This document shows, piece by piece, positions 1 to 5,757 of a stretch of 6,061 bases of DNA. The stretch comes from an uncultured bacterium (lineage in GTDB: Bacteria > Bacteroidota > Bacteroidia > Chitinophagales > Chitinophagaceae). The stretch spans positions 1 to 6,061 of the forward strand of contig CAJBPC010000469.1 in assembly GCA_903957405.1 (NCBI GenBank), given 5' to 3'. Positions within the stretch are counted from its first letter, which is position 1. Each line of letters opens with the position of its first letter. Both the position numbers and the translations under genes were made by a program. The notes below the pieces were generated by a model. The model was not told the origin of the DNA. It was given only the letters and a program-made list of their open reading frames with translations, and did not search any database.

Positions 1-1
1 A

Positions 2-343
2 GGACCGGTAATGCTCTGCCCGCGTTCGCATCTGGAGGGCATTTTTCCCATCGTCCGCGAGGGCGGGGGGTCGTACGGATTGAAGATCAAGGATATAGGC
101 AAAGTCGTTGACCGGTATACGACGATTAACCCAGAGGTCAAGGCAGGGGACTTGGTCGTGATTGATTACATGACCCTTCATAGCAGTTTACCCAACCGCA
201 GCTCGGAAACGCGCTGGGCGATGATTTCCCGGTATTTCGATTTTTTGGAGAAAACCGGCATATCTCACGGCTGGAAGGGCGGGTTGCAGGAAGGTAATTC
301 GTTCGAGCAAGTCCATCCCGAACTGTCCGAAATCAAAGCTTAA
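2..343 (+). CDS. Phytanoyl-CoA dioxygenase (PhyH) family protein, C-terminal part, 5' truncated
   Basis: This is the C-terminal end of a probable Fe(II)/2-oxoglutarate-dependent oxygenase. The frame is open to the left edge: the codons before the ATG at 11 read Gly-Pro-Val and run straight into LCPRSH, which fits the PhyH 'xxPGSH' strand, so that ATG is internal and the real start lies outside the window. Counting from it, the segment GDLVVIDYMTLHSSLPNRSS (residues 47-65 region) carries the distal iron-ligand His (H57) and the downstream Arg (R68, in ETRWAMISRY) expected to bind the 2-oxoglutarate carboxylate. The catalytic C-half therefore looks intact; the upstream HxD motif cannot be seen. 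The gene ends in tandem stops, TAA TAG. Members of this family in polysaccharide clusters are presumed to hydroxylate or oxidise a sugar or lipid precursor. The substrate here is unknown. Family call is confident, function is inference. Confidence 0.82.
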   Translation, partial: GPVMLCPRSHLEGIFPIVREGGGSYGLKIKDIGKVVDRYTTINPEVKAGDLVVIDYMTLHSSLPNRSSETRWAMISRYFDFLEKTGISHGWKGGLQEGNSFEQVHPELSEIKA

Positions 344-346
344 TAG

Positions 347-358
347 GGGCTTCAGCCC
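347..358 (+). other. Short GC hairpin between the dioxygenase and methyltransferase genes
   Basis: GGGC, a TTCA tetraloop and GCCC can form a 4-bp stem, followed by ATTTAAA. It sits just after the tandem stop codons of the dioxygenase gene. It is too short, and the U-tract too broken, to call a terminator. At most it is a weak pause or mRNA-stability element, and it could be chance. Confidence 0.25.
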
Positions 359-374
359 ATTTAAAGAAGGAAAG

Positions 375-383
375 ATGACATGA
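375..383 (+). promoter_or_regulatory. ATGACATGA start context of the CmoB-like methyltransferase
   Basis: A two-codon reading frame (ATG ACA TGA, 375-383) overlaps the real start at 380-382 through its stop. The Shine-Dalgarno sequence AAGGA (367-371) is 3 bases from ATG 375 but 8 bases from ATG 380. The second ATG is therefore the better start and the only one that opens a long frame. The same 11 bases, GATGACATGAA, recur at the SDR gene start (4644-4654). Confidence 0.4.
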
Positions 384-1273
384 AGAGTTATTCACCCCAA
401 GAAATCGATCTCATTAAGAAACAACTGAAGACCGACTTTACCTACTGGTATCACAAGATCGACCTAGGATATGACATCGTCACACCGGGTTTTGATTATG
501 ATCCTCTTTGGAGCAATATCCGTAAGGTCAGAGGCGGGATAGACTACAAAGATAAAACGGTACTTGACATCGCGTCCTACGACGGCTTGTGGGCCTTTGA
601 GGCGGAACGGCTGGGGGCTAGAACGGTGGTGGCTACAGACTGTCTTTACCGGACGTTTAAGAATTTTATGTTTTGCCGTGACGTAATTGGGAGCCAGTGC
701 ATCCCTTACTATAATATATCCCCCTATAATTTGGCCGAGCGACTGGATGTATTTTTTCAGGAGAATTTCGACCAGGAAAAACCTTATGAGCGGATGTTCG
801 ACATTGTCCAACATCTAGGGCTTTTGTACCATTTGCGCGATCCCCTACTTAGCATCTCACAAGCGCGCAGCTGCATTAAGACAGGAGGAACCCTGCTGAT
901 TGAGACCAATGTCATCATGGATACTGACGAGTCATTTATGCTATATAACGGGATTCCATTTACGCACCGTGTTTCAGATAATTACAGTGTTTGGTGGATA
1001 CCAACTGTTAATTGCATGAAGGAGATGTTGTCGGCGAGTTTATTCGAGCCAGATGAAGCATCAATCAGCATAGTCGAATTTACCCCGCCATTATTAAGTA
1101 AAATCAGTCGCTTCCCTAAACAGACGCACAAGGGCGCTAAGGACAAGGATTACCGAGTTGGTCGTTTGTGCATGACCGCGCGGGCGACAAATCCCCAAGA
1201 TGTTCAGCCGGAATTTGTCCGCGAGTTGGAAAGAACCTTTCGAAACCCGGGCTTGGATATCTATTACAAGTAA
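380..1273 (+). CDS. Class I SAM-dependent methyltransferase, CmoB-like (Methyltransf_9 / DUF1698 type)
   Basis: This 297-residue protein is predicted to be a cytoplasmic Rossmann-fold methyltransferase. Motif I is VLDIASYDG (61-69), followed by FEAERLGARTVVATD (73-87), whose Asp would bind the SAM ribose. FDIVQHLGLLYHLRDPL (140-156) is the GVLYHxxxPL-type motif shared with tRNA wobble-uridine enzyme CmoB, and GGTLLIET (169-176) is the following strand. WWIPTVNCMKEML (205-217) matches the CmoB 'FIPS..ALKNWL' helix. Motif I reads ASYDG rather than GCGTG, a form I associate with sugar-cluster members of this family. CmoB itself acts on tRNA with carboxy-SAM; the cluster context favours a sugar or other small-molecule acceptor here. 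The start at 380 has an AAGGA site 8 bases upstream and no competing in-frame start. It lies 36 bases after the dioxygenase gene and 32 before the next. Fold confident, acceptor unknown. Confidence 0.85.
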   Translation: MKSYSPQEIDLIKKQLKTDFTYWYHKIDLGYDIVTPGFDYDPLWSNIRKVRGGIDYKDKTVLDIASYDGLWAFEAERLGARTVVATDCLYRTFKNFMFCRDVIGSQCIPYYNISPYNLAERLDVFFQENFDQEKPYERMFDIVQHLGLLYHLRDPLLSISQARSCIKTGGTLLIETNVIMDTDESFMLYNGIPFTHRVSDNYSVWWIPTVNCMKEMLSASLFEPDEASISIVEFTPPLLSKISRFPKQTHKGAKDKDYRVGRLCMTARATNPQDVQPEFVRELERTFRNPGLDIYYK

Positions 1274-1296
1274 GCTCCCATACTAACAAAGCTAGT

Positions 1297-1300
1297 AAGG
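1297..1300 (+). promoter_or_regulatory. Ribosome binding site deciding the CmcI-family start
   Basis: AAGG lies 5 bases before ATG 1306. It supports this start over the in-frame ATG at 1168, which would place 106 bases of the gene inside the preceding methyltransferase and add a 46-residue N-terminus that resembles no domain I recognise. Confidence 0.6.
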
Positions 1301-1305
1301 TATTT

Positions 1306-2058
1306 ATGAAAAACTATAACGCGGGGGTTGGATCAACGCTTACCCTCGAACATAATGGTGAGCGAATTACTGTGGATGTTTACTCACAGGAAGGCCTGGA
1401 TTTTCTGAGTAACCTTTGGATTAAGGCAGCAGCACAACAACGTCTAATGTATGAGTCAACCTGGCTCGGTAGGCCAGTTATTCAGTTCCCTACCGACATT
1501 GTTGCCATTCAGGAGTTAATCTGGCAATTACAGCCAGATATTGTTGTGGAGACTGGGGTGGCGCACGGCGGGTCTCTTGTTCTCTCAGCATCAATCCTGG
1601 AATTGATCGGCAAAGGAAAGGTCGTTGGTGTAGACATTGATATTCGGCCCCACAATCGTGCTGCCATAGAGGCGCACCCGTTAAGGCATCGCATTGAGTT
1701 AATCGAAGGATCCTCTGTCTCTGCGGAGACGTTAGCCGCTGTGCAAAAAGCGATTGGCAGCGCTAAATCGGTATTGGTATTTCTAGACAGCAATCACACT
1801 GAGGCGCATGTTCTGCAAGAGCTTGAGCTTTACGCCCCATTAGTCACACCAGGAAGCTATATTGTGGCCCACGACGGAGCTCAGGCTTGGGTGTGGGATA
1901 TTCCTAGTGGCAAACCAGAATGGAAAGATGACCATCCTTTAAATGCCATTCATAAGTTTTTGGGCAACCACCCTGAGTTTGCAATTGATCCACATTGGAC
2001 TCGCATGGGAATTACATCTTCCCCCGACGGTTTCCTGAAACGATCAACTGAGAAGTAA
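1306..2058 (+). CDS. CmcI-family protein (cephalosporin hydroxylase / rhamnosyl O-methyltransferase family)
   Basis: From ATG 1306 the product is 250 residues, normal for this family. PDIVVETGVAHGGSLVLSAS (77-96) is the characteristic motif I, with ETG..HGGS typical of CmcI-like SAM enzymes. VVGVDIDIRPHNR (107-118) is the SAM-ribose strand, IELIEGSS (130-137) follows, and VLVFLDSNHTEAHVLQEL (157-173) holds the Asp161/His164 region that includes a metal ligand in CmcI. GSYIVAHDGAQ (183-193) is the next strand; CmcI has an acidic pair near here, whereas this protein has His-Asp (189-190). Despite the 'hydroxylase' name, the structure of CmcI is that of a methyltransferase, and sugar-cluster relatives are thought to O-methylate sugars. 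The longer reading from 1168 was set aside. The gene sits immediately before the transketolase pair (5-base gap), so the three are probably co-translated. Family call strong, substrate unknown. Confidence 0.85.
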   Translation: MKNYNAGVGSTLTLEHNGERITVDVYSQEGLDFLSNLWIKAAAQQRLMYESTWLGRPVIQFPTDIVAIQELIWQLQPDIVVETGVAHGGSLVLSASILELIGKGKVVGVDIDIRPHNRAAIEAHPLRHRIELIEGSSVSAETLAAVQKAIGSAKSVLVFLDSNHTEAHVLQELELYAPLVTPGSYIVAHDGAQAWVWDIPSGKPEWKDDHPLNAIHKFLGNHPEFAIDPHWTRMGITSSPDGFLKRSTEK

Positions 2059-2063
2059 TTCTG

Positions 2064-2927
2064 ATGATCCAGCAGATGGAATCCTTAAAAACAGAATCAG
2101 CGGACTTTGTGGCTATGCCTCATAAAATAGATCCATTCGTGGTGCGCCGCAGTGTGCTCAAAATGCTACACCGAGCCAAAGCCAGCCACCTCGGATCGAA
2201 TATGTCGGTAATCGAAATGCTAATCGCAATGTATGGCTGTGTCGATTGCGACAAAATCCGTGAGCTGGCTCCAGACCGATCACGTATTCTTATTAGTAAG
2301 GGACATTGTGCTGCTGCGACGTATGCCACGTTGGCGCACTTCGGCATACTGCCGAGGTCCCTGCTCGATACCTACCATCTAGACGGTTCGCTCCTGACCG
2401 GCCATGTCAACCACAGTGTGCATGGCGTTGAACACTCCACAGGTGGGCTGGGGCATGGCATCAATGTCGCGGTTGGTTGCGCATTGGGGTTGCGTTCGCG
2501 CGGTTACCCGGAGCGTTTAGTGTTTGCCATGCTGGGCGACGGCGAGTTGCAGGAAGGCTCAATCTGGGAGGCCATGATGTTTGTGTCTCACATGAACTTG
2601 TGCAATCTCATTACCCTGGTGGACAACAACGCGATCAGTAGCATCACCTACACCGAAAAGGTCATCGATATGCGCCCGCTGACCGCCCGATTTGAAGGCT
2701 TTGGGCTCTCGTCTCACGTTGTTGATGGGCATGACGTAAACGCAATCATGCAAGCAATTAACAGCATAAAACAGGGCGACAAACCAGGGGTCATCATCTG
2801 TAATACTGTTAAGGGACGTGACGTCCCTTTTGCCGAATCACAACCTATCTGGCACTACAAGTCGATTACGGATGAAGAGTACTCCGAGGCAATCTCCCAT
2901 TTGGATCGACTGGAAGGCATGGCATGA
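2064..2927 (+). CDS. Transketolase-like protein, N-terminal (TPP-binding) subunit
   Basis: This 287-residue protein matches the N-terminal half of a split transketolase, which binds thiamine diphosphate at the dimer interface with the following gene product. Visible residues: H42 (ASHLGSNMS, in place of the usual GHPG), H81 in SKGHCAAA, H114 in TGHVNHS, STGGLGHG (125-132), and the TPP/Mg motif from GDGELQEG (158-165) to VDNN (186-189). WHYK (263-266) carries the H264 that corresponds to the active-site His near the end of this half. All catalytic-type histidines therefore look present. The start at 2064 is favoured by GAGAAG (2050-2055) 8 bases upstream; ATG 2076 has no such site. The gene's stop overlaps the start of the C-subunit as ATGA, implying coupled 1:1 synthesis. 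Housekeeping transketolase is usually one ~660-residue chain; location in a sugar-modification cluster suggests a specialised role. The reaction (two-carbon ketol transfer) is inferred from the family. Confidence 0.9.
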   Translation: MIQQMESLKTESADFVAMPHKIDPFVVRRSVLKMLHRAKASHLGSNMSVIEMLIAMYGCVDCDKIRELAPDRSRILISKGHCAAATYATLAHFGILPRSLLDTYHLDGSLLTGHVNHSVHGVEHSTGGLGHGINVAVGCALGLRSRGYPERLVFAMLGDGELQEGSIWEAMMFVSHMNLCNLITLVDNNAISSITYTEKVIDMRPLTARFEGFGLSSHVVDGHDVNAIMQAINSIKQGDKPGVIICNTVKGRDVPFAESQPIWHYKSITDEEYSEAISHLDRLEGMA

Positions 2928-3805
2928 GAGGGCAAATAATTGATGCTATTTTTGCGCGTATGCAGACGGATCCTGATATTTTTTTCCTGACTGCAGATAT
3001 GGGTATCAATCTGGTCGAGAAGTTTGGCGAGACATACCCTGAGCGATATGCAAATGTTGGAATAGCTGAGCAAAATTTGATAGGTATCAGTTCTGGGCTA
3101 GCGAATCTTGGTTTTCGTCCGTTTGCGTACACCATCTCCAATTTTCTTATCCATCGTTGCTTCGAGCAGATTCGCAATGACATCTGCATGCACAATTACC
3201 CGATCACGCTTTTGGGCACTTCTACTGGTTTCGATAATGCTCCCCTTGGGCCCACTCACCACATTGTCGACGAGTGGGGTGCGCTCAAGTCCATCCCGGG
3301 CATCGACATTTACTGTCCATCTTCTGTGGCCTATGCGGCATCTTTGCTAGACAAAATCGAGCAGGCAGGCAGGCCGGCTTACGTACGTATTCCTAAGGGT
3401 GGGCATACTGAACCTTCATCGGTTGAGGATATGGTGAAGATTGCAGGAGAGAATGCTGACATGCTGTTGGTTTCTTACGGCAATCCGGCACAAGTTTGCT
3501 TGGAAGCCCAACGGCGAGACCCTCGTCTTTCAGTATTGATTATTAACCGGCTGCATCCACTAGATGATGGCAGCCTTATAGAGGCGCTAACGCCGCATAG
3601 GCAGATTCTGGTTGTAGAAGATCACTTCCCGTTGACTGGGCTATATGGCTCACTCTGCGAGTTCGCTGCGAGGCATCCTCTAAACGGTCGGATCAAGAGC
3701 GCTGCACCCAAAAACTATGCATTCGATGTCGGTACGACGCCAGAATATTTCTATAAAAAATTTGGTATCGACGTGCACAGTATTTTAAAACTTGCCGGAA
3801 ATTGA
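2924..3805 (+). CDS. Transketolase-like protein, C-terminal (pyrimidine-binding) subunit
   Basis: This 293-residue protein matches the pyrimidine-binding and C-terminal domains of transketolase. NVGIAEQNLIGISSGLA (44-60) holds the catalytic Glu49 that activates the TPP aminopyrimidine. FAYTISNFLIHRCFEQIRND (67-86) is the cofactor-pocket segment. LGPTHH (108-113) corresponds to the DGPTHQ loop, with H112 kept but Leu108 where Asp is normal. YVRIPKGG (153-160) has the Arg equivalent to the substrate-phosphate Arg. Residues from about 174, including LLVSYGN (176-182), INRLHPLD (206-213) and ILVVEDH (227-233), form the transketolase C-terminal domain. Translation starts inside the previous gene's stop (ATGA) with GGAAGG (2912-2917) 6 bases upstream. 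It should form the active enzyme with the upstream subunit. The altered loop suggests a substrate other than the usual pentose phosphates. Dehydrogenase E1-beta and DXS are more distant alternatives. Confidence 0.9.
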   Translation: MRGQIIDAIFARMQTDPDIFFLTADMGINLVEKFGETYPERYANVGIAEQNLIGISSGLANLGFRPFAYTISNFLIHRCFEQIRNDICMHNYPITLLGTSTGFDNAPLGPTHHIVDEWGALKSIPGIDIYCPSSVAYAASLLDKIEQAGRPAYVRIPKGGHTEPSSVEDMVKIAGENADMLLVSYGNPAQVCLEAQRRDPRLSVLIINRLHPLDDGSLIEALTPHRQILVVEDHFPLTGLYGSLCEFAARHPLNGRIKSAAPKNYAFDVGTTPEYFYKKFGIDVHSILKLAGN

Positions 3806-3808
3806 ACT

Positions 3809-4615
3809 ATGGATATATCTGACACGCGCAAATGTAATTTATTTAATTTCGAAATGCTAGCCCGCTTTATGGGCGCGCCAGAACATTTATTGATTGGATT
3901 CTATGAGGAACTGCTAAATGACCATGATTTTCTTGCCAGCATTAATAACCGTATTGCGGAAATAAGGGAAAAATGGGGATTCAATAAGGGTATTTTTGCG
4001 ATGCCTTCGATTGATTCAATCGATTGGTTTGCGTTCGAGCGTGTGCTGATTTATGTGCTGATACGTTATCTTAAGCCGAATCGGGTGCTGGAGACTGGTG
4101 TTTATTACGGGGGAAACACGGCTTTTGCGCTTCAGGCACTGGCTCGCAACCAGGGCGGGAAATTGGTGTCAATAGATTACCCGGACTCCGAAATTCGTCT
4201 AAAAGGCAGCAGCGAAGCTAGGCATTCGTTGGTCGGTGACAGCGAACTTTACGAGCCTAGGTTGCGTCCAGGATTCATGGTGCCGTTAAGTCTGTATGAG
4301 CATTGGGAACTTATAGAGGGAGACAGCTTGAAGGTGATTCCTGACCTGCAGGATACCTTCGATCTATACATCCACGATAGTGATCACTCTATGCCTTTTT
4401 TGTCTCGGGAATTGGCGGCGGCGTGGGAGAAACTATCCAATCGAGCGCTAGTGTTGGTGGACGACATAGACTGGTCAAACGCCTTCTTCGCGTTCTGCGT
4501 GAAACAGCGGCTGTTCCCACTTCTGATGACTGACAACGGCAAGGATAACCTGCGCGTACGAACCGGGATTGCATTGCGTGGGCATGCAAATAATGGCAAC
4601 GATTTGTTTACCTGA
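3809..4615 (+). CDS. Class I SAM-dependent methyltransferase (Methyltransf_24-like)
   Basis: This 268-residue protein is predicted to be a soluble Rossmann-fold methyltransferase. An N-terminal helical part (about 1-90) precedes motif I, RVLETGVYYGGNTAFALQAL (92-111). LVSIDYPDSE (119-128) is the SAM-ribose strand, LIEGDSLKVIPDL (168-180) carries the GDS turn, FDLYIHDSDHS (184-194) is the motif that in this group supplies an acidic, possibly metal-binding, site, and LVLVDDIDWS (214-223) follows. The ETGV..GG signature resembles that of the CmcI-family gene at 1306, so the two are distant relatives placed either side of the transketolase pair. Start: GGAA (3797-3800) lies 8 bases upstream, and only 3 bases separate this gene from the C-subunit stop, so it is very likely co-transcribed. 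Acceptor unknown; an O-methylated sugar is the contextual guess. Confidence 0.78.
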   Translation: MDISDTRKCNLFNFEMLARFMGAPEHLLIGFYEELLNDHDFLASINNRIAEIREKWGFNKGIFAMPSIDSIDWFAFERVLIYVLIRYLKPNRVLETGVYYGGNTAFALQALARNQGGKLVSIDYPDSEIRLKGSSEARHSLVGDSELYEPRLRPGFMVPLSLYEHWELIEGDSLKVIPDLQDTFDLYIHDSDHSMPFLSRELAAAWEKLSNRALVLVDDIDWSNAFFAFCVKQRLFPLLMTDNGKDNLRVRTGIALRGHANNGNDLFT

Positions 4616-4635
4616 CGCAGCTCCAACTGCGTTTT
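4615..4635 (+). terminator. Weak terminator or attenuator-like hairpin after the methyltransferase gene
   Basis: ACGCAG (4615-4620) and CTGCGT (4627-4632) are perfect inverted repeats around the 6-base loop CTCCAA. The right arm runs directly into a T-rich stretch, TTTTCGCTTT (4632-4641). It begins on the last base of the upstream stop codon and lies just before the SDR gene. A 6-bp stem with only four T's before a CGC interruption is weak, so partial read-through is more likely than full termination. Confidence 0.4.
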
Positions 4636-4644
4636 CGCTTTAGG

Positions 4645-4653
4645 ATGACATGA
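4645..4653 (+). promoter_or_regulatory. ATGACATGA start context of the SDR gene
   Basis: A two-codon frame (ATG ACA TGA) overlaps the SDR start at 4650, exactly as at 375-383. TAGGA (4641-4645) is the only purine-rich site, 4 bases from ATG 4650, which is short spacing. ATG 4650 is still chosen because the glycine-rich NAD motif begins at residue 6, leaving no room for a later start. Confidence 0.35.
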
Positions 4654-5747
4654 AAGTTCTGGTTACTGGATCCCAAGGATATCTGGGGAGCGTTTTGACG
4701 GATGTATTGGCCAAGGCTGGCTACGACTGCATCGGCTGGGATACAGGCTTCTTCAGGGACAGCCTGTTGTACCAACCCCCGACGACGCAGACCATATTCC
4801 GCGATGCTCGCGATATTACTGATGGGGACCTGCGTGGCATAGATGTTGTTGTACATCTGGCAGGAATATCGAACGACCCAATGGGCAAGTTGGATGTTGC
4901 AAAGGTTTACGACCCTACCCGTGCTTATAGCCTGAAGATTGCGCAAATGTGCAAAAGGCTTAGAGTTAAGTTTATTTTTGCATCAAGCTGCTCTATTTAC
5001 GGTATCGGCGGCGATGAGCGGTTGACAGAGGCTTCGCGGACAAGCCCCCAGACGTTCTATTCCCTTAACAAGCAGCAGATAGAAGAGGATCTGCGTAACA
5101 TTAGCGATCAAAGTTTTTCACCAATTGCTTTGCGTTTTGCTACTGTATTCGGATTGTCTCCCCGGTTAAGGTTTGATGTGGTCATCAACATGCTGACTGG
5201 AATGGCGGTGTCCGACGGGGTGATAGTGCTAAATTCTGATGGTAAAGCTTGGCGCCCCAACCTTCACATCAAGGATGTATGCAGCTCGGTCATGCGTGCA
5301 ATAGAACTTGATTATCAGGGTGGTGACCTTCTGGTTTTGAACGTAGGGTCAGATGAGAACAATCTTCAGATCATAGACATTGCCCGAATCATCCAGAGAG
5401 TAGTTCCTGGTTGCGACCTGAAGTTTTTATCAGAAAACCCTGATCTCGATAAGGAAGGGCTGATCCGCGATCGCAAGGTTAAATCGGCAGGGGGCGACTC
5501 CCGGACCTATCAGGTTTCTTTCGAGAAGATAGCCGAGGTCTTACCAGGTTTCAAATGCGAGTGGAGCGTTGAGCGGGGCGTGATTGAAATGGTCGAAGTC
5601 TTTAAGACATTATCGCTAACCCATGAGGTTTTCAAACGAAGAGGGTTTTACCGACTCCAGCAGCTCGAATACCTGCACAGCAATGACATCATTTCCGACG
5701 ATTTGTTCTGGCTCAAGGACCATCCGACAGGACAAAGTCTCACCTAA
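4650..5747 (+). CDS. NAD(P)-dependent epimerase/dehydratase, extended SDR family
   Basis: This 365-residue protein is predicted to be a sugar-nucleotide-modifying extended SDR. MKVLVTGSQGYLGS (1-14) gives the N-terminal TGxxGxxG dinucleotide motif (G7, G10, G13). VVVHLAG (66-72) is the second cofactor strand. IFASSCSIYG (109-118) supplies the catalytic Ser region, and FYSLNK (136-141) the catalytic YxxxK pair, Tyr137/Lys141. LRFATVFGLSPRLRFD (161-176) and WRPNLHIKDV (201-210) are the conserved substrate-side segments. The chain is somewhat longer than the usual 310-340 residues; the tail RRGFYRLQQLEYL...DDLFWLKD (330-357) resembles the tail of SDRs I know from O-antigen clusters. All catalytic residues are present. 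The exact reaction (C4-epimerisation, dehydration or keto reduction) cannot be read from the sequence. It follows a 34-base gap containing a hairpin and is 10 bases ahead of the cupin gene. Confidence 0.88.
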   Translation: MKVLVTGSQGYLGSVLTDVLAKAGYDCIGWDTGFFRDSLLYQPPTTQTIFRDARDITDGDLRGIDVVVHLAGISNDPMGKLDVAKVYDPTRAYSLKIAQMCKRLRVKFIFASSCSIYGIGGDERLTEASRTSPQTFYSLNKQQIEEDLRNISDQSFSPIALRFATVFGLSPRLRFDVVINMLTGMAVSDGVIVLNSDGKAWRPNLHIKDVCSSVMRAIELDYQGGDLLVLNVGSDENNLQIIDIARIIQRVVPGCDLKFLSENPDLDKEGLIRDRKVKSAGGDSRTYQVSFEKIAEVLPGFKCEWSVERGVIEMVEVFKTLSLTHEVFKRRGFYRLQQLEYLHSNDIISDDLFWLKDHPTGQSLT

Positions 5748-5757
5748 AAGGGTCGAC

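Noticed and set aside
464..814. 116-residue open frame on the - strand
   Set aside because: It is wholly antisense to a well-supported methyltransferase gene and shows no recognisable domain.
1281..1297. TACTA / TAGTA inverted repeat just before the CmcI-family start
   Set aside because: It is a 5-bp, A+T-rich stem with a 7-base loop, too weak to claim as regulatory, although it touches the ribosome binding site.
1168..1305. An upstream in-frame ATG that would extend the CmcI-family protein by 46 residues
   Set aside because: It lies inside the preceding methyltransferase gene, has no good ribosome binding site, and the added residues look like out-of-frame translation. ATG 1306 with AAGG gives the normal family length.
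2866..3195. Two overlapping - strand open frames across the transketolase subunit junction
   Set aside because: They lie antisense to both transketolase genes, with no motif or ribosome binding site support.
3108..3350. 80-residue + strand open frame inside the transketolase C-subunit
   Set aside because: It is in another frame of a gene with a clear catalytic domain; the Ser/Leu-rich composition is that of an out-of-frame shadow.
3873..3880. GGCGCGCC palindrome inside the third methyltransferase gene
   Set aside because: It is a single 8-base restriction-type palindrome within coding sequence, with no partner repeat and nothing to suggest an operator.
4608..4946. 112-residue - strand open frame over the start of the SDR gene
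   Set aside because: It overlaps the SDR NAD-binding domain coding sequence and has no recognisable family features.
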